This document shows positions 1-9,823 of a DNA stretch of 64,000 nt, piece after piece. The translations under genes and the position numbers were made by a program. How positions within the stretch are numbered: position 1 is the stretch's first letter; every line of letters begins with the position of its first letter. Location of the stretch: contig CM060733.1 of NCBI GenBank assembly GCA_030704615.1, positions 70,370,001 through 70,434,000 of the forward strand, written 5' to 3'. Below the pieces are notes generated by a model, which did not search any database, had not been told where the DNA came from, and saw only the letters and a program-made list of their open reading frames with translations. This DNA is from Takakia lepidozioides. Its lineage: Eukaryota; Streptophyta; Takakiopsida; Takakiales; Takakiaceae.

Positions 1-1
1 T

Positions 2-2748
2 CCCGCCTGCTTCCACTTTCTCTCCAAAGGAGGGCGGAGAAACGAGACGGATTGGACTGGCACAACCCATCATCCATTCATTGTCTCCAGCCAAGCTCCT
101 GCGGGTACTTTCAAGTGCGCACATTGCAAAGAACCACCGATGTGCAGGTCCATGTGCAGAGCCAAGCAATATTACATAATCCATTTGCTCCCGGACTTGA
201 CTAGAGCTTGCATACACGTAGGGGTCCACTGCCACCCCTTGGCAAGAGGCAACATGCGGGAGGCTGTGCAGGAAGCACACGACATCATAAAAGAGGAGGT
301 GAAATTGAGCCCCGGAGCCAGACCAAAGCAGATTCAGCTGAAGGCAGCCCACAAGATTGCTCTTGGCAAAATCATGTCTAAAGATGGTTCAGACCGAGTG
401 CCCTTGAACGAAGAGGAGATGCTTGACCTGTTGGAGTCCGTCTCGCACGTTTGTAGTCCGAATGTGCGGAATCACATCGTATCTTGCAAGCAGGAGTTCA
501 GCGGGGGGTCGGACATGCACTCAATCCTGGAGGTGAAACGAATGACTGGATATGACTACATCCAAGGTAGCAGGTTTCTAGGGCAAGGCAGCGAATCCGA
601 TCGTTGTTACATTTTTAAAATGTCGACGTGTGGGCCTGGGAGTGGAGTCGACTTGGTCACTCACATGACAACTGGAAACTTGTCGAATGCTTGGGTGATG
701 TTTGATCACATCAAGCGAATTACAAACCATCAGTGGGTGACTATGGGTGCGCATGTTTATGACTATCACTCCAAGAGGCTCATGACGATTGCAATCTGCG
801 AGATGAAAGGGGAGGACACACAGTCGGAGATGCATTTGTGGGAGGGCATAAACGAGCAGATGGCAAGGGCGGGATTGCCAGAGCCCAATTTCAGGGGATT
901 CATGGCAGACAGCGCTCAGGCCAACTGGGCAGCGGTGCGGCGTGTGTACGGTGAGGACCCCAATGTTCCAATGGAGGGGAAAGAGAGATCCTGTGGATTC
1001 CATTGGATACAGAGTCTATCTCACTACACTACCAAATTTATTGCTAGCTCATTCCAGGCTGAACACCGTGTCCTTTGTACGGCGTGGAAGGACGCACCCA
1101 CATTTGATGACGCAGAGGTTAAGTTTGTTATCATCGAGGCTTGGTGGAACACGTCAGGTGCAGTGGAGACAACCAATCTGGGAGCCTTGCACAGCTGGTT
1201 GGGGTGGTGGCATTTCCGGTATCGACAGTTCGGACAGTACATACGAGAGGTATGATGCTGTCATTTTCGTGCAATTGTCTTTCTATTACGGACCTTTCCA
1301 TTGGTACCTCACCATTGTTTGTGTCCTTGTAGGAGCGGTGCTTGGATTCCGACACGGACATGCCGAACACGAATATGGCAGAATCAGTCCACACCTCCTG
1401 GCAAGCGTCTTCTGCCGCACATTTGGTGGACGTAGTGACGGCCACAACGGAGGACATCGACCGAGCAATCATGCAGCAAGCCACGTACTACAAGTTCCTG
1501 AGCGGGAAACAATGGGGCTTTGGGCCGGACAGGCAGGAATTGTTGGTACGAACAGCTTCGAGGTCGAAGAATCCACTGAAATGGGCGACAACATTGCGAG
1601 AGAAGATCAAAGGGACGCCTCTGCACCACAGAGGTGAACACCTAGAGGGGGACGTCCATACTCGCCCTGTGAGGCGGAGGATTGAAGATGAACCCGGGTG
1701 CGAAGAGGATTCCTGGAGACCCGACAGGAACATTCGGACAGCACCTCGAGGTCCCGTCATGTTGCCGCACAATGTGTCGTCCAGCAGTGGAAGCCCAAGA
1801 AATTCCAGATCGCCATTGATTTCAAACGGGGATTCCGTGCGAGAAATTCCCCCCGCTCGCTTGCCCCAGATTCCGCCCGCTGTTATGCAGTATGGCCAAG
1901 CCATTGTGGAGACAACTGTGTCTGCGTCACAGTGGAGAATTGCTCGCACAAAGCCGTCGTTTCGAGGCAGGTGTTCCACAATTCGAGTGGATACACGACA
2001 ACGTTGTTTAGAGATGATAAGGAGGAATCCAGATGGGGCTGTCCCTGCTCCTACTTTTACATTTGTCCATGCAAAGTTTGCGGAGGCGACAACCACCCAG
2101 TTCTGGTTCTACAGGCACGACATTATGTATGGAAAGCCCAAGTACGGCATACAAACAATGCCAGAGGCTCCCCCGGTGTGGCCGGTGGAACCAGGCTGCG
2201 ATCTGAGTCAGGTTGAGGCCGACGCCCTTACTGCCGCAGGATTTCGGATGGTGCAGCGCACTGACGTCCCCAGACAACCATTTCCGCTTCCGCAGCCTCC
2301 ACCACCGACCCCTGTGAGAGCAAGAACACTGGGACGCGACAGCTCTAAGCATCCTACACACCGTTGGGGGAAACCGAAAAGGCGGCGACCTCCCTCAAAA
2401 GTGAACGAGACAAGGATGGGGAATGCACTTCGGATGAACTGCACAATCCAGAGCTCGACAGAAGTGCCCCCACCAGGCTTTGGGCATGTGTATCAGATGG
2501 CCACGGCAGGCTCACCTATTCGCAATGAGGTGTATACCATCACCATTTCAGAATCACCCACCTGCAATTGCACCGACTTCCAGATCATGGCGAACAAGGG
2601 GGCATCATACTGCCCTTGCAAGCATCTGTACTACGTGTACCTAAAGAGACTCCGGTGTAATTCCACAACTCATCACTTCATACATGCACCAGGGTTGAGC
2701 CCCCAAGAGGTGCACACTCTTCTGAATATGGATCCAGGGGACGAGTGA
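2..2748 (+). CDS. MULE transposase with C-terminal SWIM zinc finger (5' end outside window)
   Basis: DNA transposase of the Mutator-like superfamily, which cuts and reinserts the element in the nucleus. Two exons are supported: 2-1249 and 1333-2748, joined in phase across an 83-bp GT-AG intron. Exon 1 has paired-cysteine zinc-binding segments (TCFHF, CAHC), then a DDE-type core: an aspartate in VMFDHIKRI, a second in GFMADSAQANW and the MULE-type CxxH in RSCGFHW. Exon 2 has a proline-rich linker and ends with a SWIM finger (TCNCTDF followed by CPCKHLYY). The visible frame is open from base 2 to the TGA at 2746-2748, unlike the copy at 31475-34807. The N-terminus is missing, so activity cannot be judged. 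A second frame is also open over 1698-2216; the frame that reaches the SWIM finger is taken as real. Confidence 0.85.
1250..1332 (+). other. Intron of the MULE transposase gene
   Basis: The donor is GAGAG|GTATG and the acceptor TCCTTGTAG|GAGC. Exon 1 ends on a codon boundary and exon 2 continues in the same register, so removal joins the two open frames exactly. The copy at 33297-33379 has the same 83-bp length and the same boundaries with diverged internal sequence, which supports a genuine spliceosomal intron. Confidence 0.8.
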
Positions 2749-3493
2749 GCTTGGCTTGCGGTCCCCACACAATGGTATGCCCATCCTTTTCGGATAGTAG
2801 AACAAGACTACTGCAAGTACCTCTGACCCTGGCCACAAAAAGGTCCGACTTATGTCTTGCCTACCAGTAACATGTTTTGTTCGAACTAAGATAATACTAT
2901 GTCATTCACTTGTGTTTCCACGTGCTTGTATTTTTGTTTGTTGGAGGGTTCCTGTTTTTCTGCTCTCCCAAACTTTGTTTTCCTTATTCGACCCCCGGCA
3001 AGGAAATGCGGCGCCGCATTTCCAAGTAACGTCGTAGGTACTAGTAGATGCGGCCTTCGTCATAGCAAGATAGTCGCACCCAGCCTTCACGGAGCCGACC
3101 GTCGCCAACACCAAACCCCCTAGAAATTTTGCACGTGCGAACCCTAATGCGGCACCGCATTTCCCAGTTGAGTCGCAAACCTTTCCCGCCGAATACCCGA
3201 AGATGACAAATTGTGAAGTACTACATACTCTATTGGTTCAATCGCGGTAAAAGGGTCAGCTTCATTCCAATGTTAAGGCATGTGAAACTGCGGAATACTC
3301 TATACAGGCCAGTATGCGATGTCCTTTTGCCGTGGTATACTGGATTTCTCGTTGCACGGTCACTCATTTCCATGAGCGGATCTAAAAAACCATGAGCGGA
3401 CTTGTTACTAACGACATATCTTTGCCACAATACAAGATCTGGAATTTCCAAAAACGGCAAGGTCAAATTAAAAACTATTATTTTAATACTTGT

Positions 3494-3616
3494 TTAATCT
3501 GCCGCATTTCCAAATTTGGAGGAGTCCGCTCATGAAATCCGCGTGTCTTAGACTTCGGCTCACCGCTCATGCGGCTCATGCGGCTCATGGTTTCTGCTCA
3601 TGAAATAGTAAACCTC
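3494..3616 (+). repeat. Right subterminal repeats and terminal inverted repeat of MULE copy A
   Basis: This AT-rich to repeat-rich end carries several GCTCATG(CG) units in tandem and finishes with TGCTCATGAAATAGTAAACC and TC. It matches the end at 35658, except that the latter has two more GCTCATG units. The reverse complement (GAGGTTTACTATTTCATGAG) pairs with the left end of the giant element at 13464 at 16 of 20 positions by eye. Confidence 0.75.
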
Positions 3617-4330
3617 AGTGCAACTGAAATGCGGCACCGCATTTCCGTCCGAGTCGTACCTTCCGACATTCCATAACAGAAATGTGGCGCCGCATTTCCG
3701 TTTTGCATCTCAAGCATGCAGCAGTGCGACGGAAATACGGCACCGCATTTCCGTCCGGGGGAAACCTTTATACTCTCCAAAACAGAAATGTTGTGCCGCA
3801 TTTCCGTCCGACAAGTAAGGTATGTGACAGTGGAACGGATATGCGGTACCGCATTTCCGTTGTGATTGAAAATCATGAACCACTGCAACTGAAATGCGGC
3901 GCCGCATTTCCGTTTTTTATCTCAGGCATGGAGCTGTGGGACGGAAATGCGGTACCGCATTTCCGTTGTGATTGAAAATCATGAACCACTGTAACTGAAA
4001 TGCGGCACCGCATTTCCGTTCGAGTCGCATCTTCGGACTTTCTAGAACGAAAATGCGGCGCCGCATTTCCGTAGTGTATCTCAGGCATGGAGCTGTGGGA
4101 GGGAAATGCGGCACCGCATTTCCGTCCGAAGGAAACCTTTATACTGTCCAGAACGAAAATGCGGTGCCGTATTTCCGTCCAACAAGTAAGGTATGTGTAC
4201 GTTCGGGATGCTACTTAACGGAAATGCGGCGCCGCATTTGCGTTTTCACTCTAACTCATCAGACGCTGGGACAGTAATGCCGTGATATGTGAACACGTGG
4301 ACCAACAGAATTGCGGCACCGCTTTTTGAT
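3617..4330. repeat. Palindrome array (satellite-like), about 53-bp period
   Basis: At least twelve copies of a palindrome with core AAATGCGGYRCCGCATTT occur here, usually extended by GG/CC or CG on each side. The copies near 3838, 3891, 3942, 3997, 4050, 4103 and 4155 are spaced 51 to 55 bp apart. The central two bases vary (CA, CG, TA, TG), and a few copies carry mutations. Spacers share fragments such as TGATTGAAAATCATGAACCA. Apparent ORFs here are artefacts: the palindrome reads open in every frame on both strands. The array resembles 22320-23965. Confidence 0.9.
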
Positions 4331-4523
4331 GTCTGCACTCATGCTGGCTGAAGTGGCAGGAGGCGGCGCGGTCTGACCGTTGGTTAATGTTGTTGTTTTG
4401 CGGACGACAGACGTACCTTTGACGATTCAAATTTCGTAATGACGCATAGTCCACGAGGAGACACTTCCATCCTAGCCTTTCGAACCCAAGCGGTGCATCA
4501 TCGTCGTTTCATCTTCATTTGTC

Positions 4524-6838
4524 GTGTCTACTCATTCACCCCTCTCGCGCCCTTTCCATCTGCACTCTTCGCCCCTTTTCCGCATCTGTTTTCTTCTTAT
4601 GCTCCAACCTAAGAGGGAGGAAGTTCCTGCACCAGAGAAGAGACATCATCGCAAGCTCCGCAAATTGTACTTCGGGCGAAGGCCAATGTCGAAGGGGAGG
4701 AAGCAGATGCGTCTTCAGGAGGAGATGGTCATCTCGCAGCAGCAGGCAACGCAGGCAACCCAGCCACCAGTGAGAGCTCCGTGCTATCGGGATGCGCGCA
4801 GCTGATCGAGCACCGAAACCCTCCCTCATTTTTGTTGTGCAATTCTTAGACTGTATGGTAGGACACTTGAATGCAGAAGATGTTTGCATGCCTAACTCAA
4901 AAGGTGGAGGTGATGGAGGGATCGTAGGAATCCAAAGAGCCGCAGGAAGAATCTGTGGAACTAGCTGCAGCACGCACACCCAGCCGATTCACGAGCACGG
5001 GTCTCCCTGCCGGGCCTAGCCCTGTGCGTTTCAAGGACGCGGTTTGGAAAGGCAAGGCTTTGCAGTTCCAAGCCCCAAAAAACAGTCGCGTTTGAAGGTC
5101 ATGGAGAATCGCCTGCAGAAGTCGGGCCCTTCTCCAGTAAAGACAAAGAAGAAGCAGCCCGTCCTTGAACTGGTTTCTGAACCGGACCGGGCCGTTTCCT
5201 CCCCCCCCCAAGAGAATGAAGTAGAAGGGTGCAGTGCAGATTCAAATGCAGCAGACGCCTTCACCTGTAAGAATGAAGAAGCAGAATGCAAATAGGGGGA
5301 GGTTGGAGCAGTCTCCCGCAAAACCGATTCCACGAACTGAAGCCCAGTTCCTACTTGATTTCCAGCCAGGTGATGTTGGGGGCTTCTCTGCTACAGCGAA
5401 GGCAAGGGGATCGACCGATTTCGTGGATCTGTCAGCGGAGGAGGGTGCTGCTGCTCAACGTTTGCAGCAGCACTTCTCCACTTTTCAGGAAGAACTTCAG
5501 AATGCTGCAGGCCCGGAGGAGGCCTCTGCAATTCGAAAATTGTCCACAAAGATTCTCCAGACTTCAGTTGCAGTTGGGGATGCTCCAGCTACTCAGCCCC
5601 TACCGCCACCTGCAGAAATGTCTCCGGAGGAATTCCAAAGTGTAGCGGATACAATGTTGGAGGAGACACACAGTAGCATTGACAGAGTTCTGGGCAGCAG
5701 GGTATTCCAGCGGACTCTTCGAATTCCATTCTGTCGCATGGTCTCCCTTCCCATCGTCAAGCAGGTTCTTCCAGGAAATGTGGATAAGCTCAAGTTCGCA
5801 TTTCGAGAAGGGTACCGTCTAGGTTCACCAGCCTTCTACGTTTCCATTGAGAATGAGGACGGCGAAACTCGTGGACCCACTGCGGATGAATTGTCAGGAT
5901 GGGATACCCATTGGCACACTCGCAACGACGAATTCGAGACAATGCTGAAGGGTGATTTAGACTTTGGCCATATGTCGGGCAAAATGTTTTTTGTGTAGGA
6001 CGGGAATCACCGACTTCTTTCCTGGTGGGAGTACATCAAGCAGAACCATTCCAAGCATATTGGCTGGCATTACATGGTGGAGTGTGTCATCCTCAAGGTG
6101 AAGGCGGCAGACTCCTCCCTGCTCAAGAATGCCATGGCGGACCTCAACTCGTAAGATTCTCATACCCTCCCAAGCACATCCGAAATGCGGTGCCGCATTT
6201 CGGTTTCCAATCAGTTTTGTTTCCGTGGACTGAACTGGAGAGTGTACCTTGCAGGGTCACTGAAAATGCTTACGTGCATACCCACATGGCACATATGCTG
6301 TACAAGGTGAGGAAAACTGGTCTTACTGACCCGCATATGTTCGCCGAAATGCTGGAGCCCAAGCTCATTCAAAAAGCCCTAGCAAAAACAGAACCAGACA
6401 TGGTATCGCCTCACTATGGATGGAATGGTGGAGGTGATATACGAAGTAAGTCGTCCTCCCATTTTCCTCTGCTCATCCTTCCCCAATTTCTAGTCATCTT
6501 TCCACATGGATCCTATGTAATGCTTCTGCATGTTTTTCTTGGCAGTCAAACATCAAGCTGGATTTGGCCCATGCCAAATACTTCTTCATGGAAAGTGAGG
6601 GGCAGACAAAAACATTGCAGTCATTGACCGAGCACTTGAAGGAAGCCAGGGTCAAGTCCAGAATCAAATACAAGTCAAAGCTTGTGAAGCTGGTGGCCAT
6701 TGCAGATCCGGCACTTGGAAAGGACTTCATCCTCGAGATTGCAAAACACTATTCTCGGGCCATGTAGCCGACCATGCAGTTGGAGAAACTGCATGACCTC
6801 TCAACGACATGTGTGGAGGCGAAAGAGAAGGTGAGGTT
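4524..6838 (+). pseudogene. Broken copy of the ParB-like/DNA-methyltransferase cargo gene
   Basis: A second, inverted copy of the 5' half of the minus-strand gene at 16774-22058. Visible parts are the N-terminal basic segment (exon end 4769, donor GTGAGA), a lysine-rich segment (KTKKKQP, near 5146-5164), the ParB-like domain exon ending at 6150 (donor GTAAGA), the exon 6255-6445 (acceptor TTGCAG, donor GTAAGT) and the exon 6546-6830 (donor GTGAGG). A TAG at 5996-5998 falls inside the key DGNHR motif region (FFV-stop-DGNHRLL), another TAG lies near 4927, and frames change around 5080 and 5290. Similarity stops at about 6838, inside the intron, where a Ty3 integrase scrap begins. The methyltransferase half is therefore absent and the copy is dead. 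Confidence 0.8.
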
Positions 6839-6839
6839 T

Positions 6840-7409
6840 CAGATTGCAGAATTCAGTACCTTGATCCGTGAGGATCTCGAAAGGGCACCCATGGCGGAGA
6901 ATCACTTTATCAAAGAAGAATTGTACGACTTCATCACTGTCCTTAGCAACCAGTGGTCGGAGCTCAACCCATCTTGTTAGGTAATCCGTAGCAACAGCAA
7001 TATATGCATGGCCCTTGGACGTGGGTTTTAGGGGTCCAACTAGATCTAGGCCAACCCTTGCAAAAGGCTCAGTAATAGGGATTGGCTCTAAAGGCAGTGG
7101 AGCTTCGGTTCTAGGCAGTATGGTCTTAGCATGACAAGGTATGCAACAAGCACTAAAAGTTGAGACATCCTTGACTAAGCCCTTCCAATGATATTGTTCT
7201 TGAAGACGCTTGACTATCTTTGTAACCCCCAAATGACCAGCATAAGTAGATGCATGATACAGCTCAAGCAAGGCATGAATAGTGGACCTAGGAGACGTCC
7301 ACAGTAGATAGGCCTTCCAAAGCATCAATTTTGAACAAGCGCCCTTCACTTTCTCAGTGGGTAGGTAAGAGATAGTTAAGTCTTGATGATTTGATTCTTG
7401 TTTCCCCAC
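6840..7409 (-). pseudogene. Ty3/gypsy integrase fragment
   Basis: A minus-strand open frame of about 190 residues encodes part of a Ty3-type integrase. An HHCC zinc-binding region (LYHAS, GHLG, CCIPCHAKT) is followed by the catalytic core with VGLDLVGPL (first Asp) and EILTDQGTEF (second Asp). The core ends there: the sequence crosses into the ParB-gene copy at about 6838, so the catalytic Glu and C-terminal domain are missing. No LTRs or other pol parts are nearby. It does not closely resemble the chromovirus integrase at 26274-28307, so it comes from another Ty3 lineage. Confidence 0.85.
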
Positions 7410-7429
7410 CCTCAGCCCAGACTGTTCCT

Positions 7430-8170
7430 GCTCCTACTATAACTGACCAAGGGACTGAGCTCATACTCTAAGGCCTGCTTACACCTTCATAGGCAGCCAC
7501 TGAAAGGCTGAAAGGATGGGTCTAGAGTCTAAAGTGAATTTTGGGAAGATAAGTGATAAAATTTATAAAACAATTACAAATAAATATGGGTACCAATAAA
7601 TCGTGCTTCCAAAATTTAAATTAATATAGGGTGTGAAATATAGAAGTTATTTATTTATTTTTTACAACTACCAGTAGGATATTGATAAATACCTGGGACA
7701 CGTGTCGTCTAGTCACTGGTTTATTAGGTGGGCTAGACTAGTCATATGTGTACAAATTTCTAAGTTCTAGGATGAAAACTGCAAACAAGGGTGGATGTTC
7801 ATCTAGTTTTTCCATGTGAGTAGGGTTGCGTGAAGGAACGAGAGAGGGTAGCATGTTGTGTGGTGTTGATGCTCACCGAACATTTTGCTAGGCAGATAAC
7901 GTTATTTGGTATTGTGCTTGCAACGGCGTACTTAGGTTTTTCTGCTTATTGTGGCAACACAAAATGCGTTAGGAACCTGAAATGGAGGTGGGGGGTCAGT
8001 TTGACAATATAGGCTGCTGCTTATTTTTTATTTTATTTCTAATATAGCGTGCCTAAAATTTGCTAGCAGCAGCAAATTATAATTAATATATCTTGCCAGA
8101 AAATATAGCATTTTACAAATTTATATAAATATAGGGTGGCCGATAAAGACCAAAACTAAAATAATACCCC
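7430..8170. other. AT-rich non-coding stretch
   Basis: No credible gene is visible. The sequence is AT-rich with short ATATAG and TTTATT tracts. A 60-codon frame at 7830-8012 has no recognisable features and is taken as chance. Confidence 0.6.
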
Positions 8171-8171
8171 T

Positions 8172-8756
8172 CTATAAAATACATTTTTTTCGCACGTGAT
8201 ACATGAAAGATATAGGGAGTGATCTCCCCGAGTCTCCAACATCAATGGCTGTGATCCCGATTCCAACAAGACTCGTAGTGGCCGATACCTCCTCTCGAGT
8301 CCTAGCTGGGCCACCCAACTGAAACACACCATCCTGATTGTCCACCAGGACTACCCCATGAGTCACCATACTGCGTTCAATGGCTGACCTAGCTGACAAC
8401 TCCTGCAACCTTGTAGCTGCCGCTTGCCATAGCGCAACTGTGGCTGACTTCACCCTTGAATCCAGCACATCTATGCACTGCACCTTCTCCGCTATCCCTG
8501 CAGATAGTGCGGATGCATCACCTCTCTCACAGAGTGTAACTGCCAGTCTAAACACTGCAGCTGGTCAAATCCCTGGTATTGCAATTGTTATTGCAGAAAA
8601 CAATTGAGCTTGGCAAATCGCCATAGCCGCCCCCAACAATGTACTACTTGTACCTTGTTTCCCAGTAGTATCCATTGGTATCCCCCGAGCCATGTCAACT
8701 CTTCGCAATGGCACTCTTGGCTTTACCTTTGACACACTGGGACAAACCGGCACCAT
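8172..8756 (-). pseudogene. Fragment of the methyltransferase-bearing retroelement family (gag-protease linker)
   Basis: Two short minus-strand frames (8172-8555 and 8565-8756) match, with divergence, the plus-strand segment at about 48230-48620. Shared strings include LLGAA, TLCE, LWQAAA/PWQAAA, MVT-GVVL-DNQ and GG-ARTR/GPQARS. In the longer copy this stretch lies between the zinc knuckles and the protease. The fragment has no protease active site and no flanking LTR. It shows that the 46366-51118 family has more than one copy. Confidence 0.6.
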
Positions 8757-8832
8757 CGAGGTGTGGTTGGCACCGTCTCGGCCAATGTGAAAGACTGGGG
8801 AGGCCTTGTCTGTCGACTTGCTTCCCCTATTT

Positions 8833-9545
8833 CACTATAGGAAAAGGGGGGCCTTTGCGACGCCCGCGCCACGCCGCAACGTCGGGAAAACGCCCTTTTC
8901 AGGCACGCGGCAGGCGCAGAATTTGCGACGCCCGGCCGTCGTCCGGCAGTCGCATGGGCGTCGCCAAAATGACGTCCCAAAAATGCGACGTAAGGGGGTC
9001 GCGAGCCCCCGCCCCAACTCCCGTGACTGCCAGACGTCGGTTTTTCAGGCCGTCCGCGCCGATGGCAGGGGCCTCTTCGAGCGACGTCTCGCCGTCGCGG
9101 CCCTCCAGCCGACGGCATTGGTGGGGGCGCCGGCGCGGCGTCACATCCCCTTTTTTTTCTAACCTGCCCGGGAGTCCCATCCTAAAACCCAAAAACACGT
9201 GGCGTAACCCGGGTGGTACGCCAAGCGACTATTGGGCGTGGCAAACAAGCAGCAAGAGCAGGAGTCGGTCTCCACCACGCCCGGGCGTGGGTTGTTGCGA
9301 CGCTCCGGCGTCGCTTTAGTTTTATATTTAATTTTAAAAAAAAAACGTGGCGCAGGCAGGGTGGCGGTCTCCGCGACGCGAGGGCGTGGCGGCTTGCGAT
9401 CCCCGGACTAAAAAAACACGTCGCAAGGGGTGTCGGGCCTTGCCGCCCGCAAATGGGGTTTGCAACGCCCAACCGTCGCTGCTTGCAACCCCCGCCCAAA
9501 AACACGTCGCCATTGGCGACGTGCTGCAGTCGCAAGGGCAGCCTG
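8833..9545 (+). mobile_element. CACTA (En/Spm)-like terminus with GCGACG subterminal repeats
   Basis: The sequence opens with CACTATAGGAAAAGGGGGGC followed by CTTTGCGACG, the typical form of a CACTA-element end. Over the next 700 bp the hexamer GCGACG or its complement CGTCGC recurs many times in both orientations (for example near 8856, 8931, 8956, 8986, 9076, 9296, 9312, 9372, 9417, 9505 and 9515), as expected of subterminal transposase-binding repeats. A matching right end was not found before 13454, so the element is truncated or its end has diverged. The GC-rich frames in this stretch are not considered genes. Confidence 0.55.
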
Positions 9546-9592
9546 GTGGGGGGGGGGTGTTGGGGGTTGATTTTGGGGGTGAATTGGGGGTG
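9545..9592 (+). other. G-rich run with quadruplex-forming pattern
   Basis: Four runs of five or more G are separated by loops of 4, 8 and 6 bases. This fits a four-track G-quadruplex pattern. No function can be assigned; it may be part of the CACTA-like subterminal region. Confidence 0.4.
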
Positions 9593-9823
9593 GTTTTTTG
9601 TTTTTTGCCTGGTTTTGTATTTGGGGATGGGAGACCTTACAGTTCCATTTCTCTGATTTAGCAGGTACACAATTGAGCAAGCATGAATTGAGGGTGAGAA
9701 CGGTGCAACACATGAATAAGATGGAAGATGGAAGATGGAAATATGGAAATGTATTTACATGAAATGAGCTGAAAAGCTCACAAGGGTTCAGTAGGCTGAC
9801 CCTAGGACCTACATGGACTAGGA

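Larger units (their letters stand above)
1..3616 (+). mobile_element. Giant MULE family, copy A (right part only)
   Basis: This is the right-hand part of a Mutator-like element whose left end lies outside the window. It contains the transposase gene, a 3' flank with palindromes near 3002-3023 and 3149, and the right terminus with repeated GCTCATG units ending in GCTCATGAAATAGTAAACCT-C at 3616. The whole segment is closely similar to 32050-35658, where the same terminus is followed by a 9-bp target duplication. Here the next nine bases are AGTGCAACT, the presumed target duplication, and the flank is a palindrome array of the same family. Copy A therefore inserted into an older relative. Family assignment is firm; the exact end is inferred from the other copy. 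Confidence 0.8.

Noticed and set aside
3838-4155. Regular palindromes with constant spacing, reminiscent of a CRISPR array
   Set aside because: Spacers are not unique but of a few repeated types, the host is eukaryotic, and no cas genes are present.
3598-4277. Many open frames with recurring GNAAPHF, EMRRRIS and KCGAAFP strings
   Set aside because: They are six-frame readings of the AAATGCGG..CCGCATTT palindrome and its flanks, which contains no stop in any frame. The same applies at 15758-16766 and 22233-24065.
8675-9661. Long GC-rich open frames on both strands
   Set aside because: They overlap each other in all frames, have arginine/proline-rich composition and lie in CACTA-like subterminal repeats.
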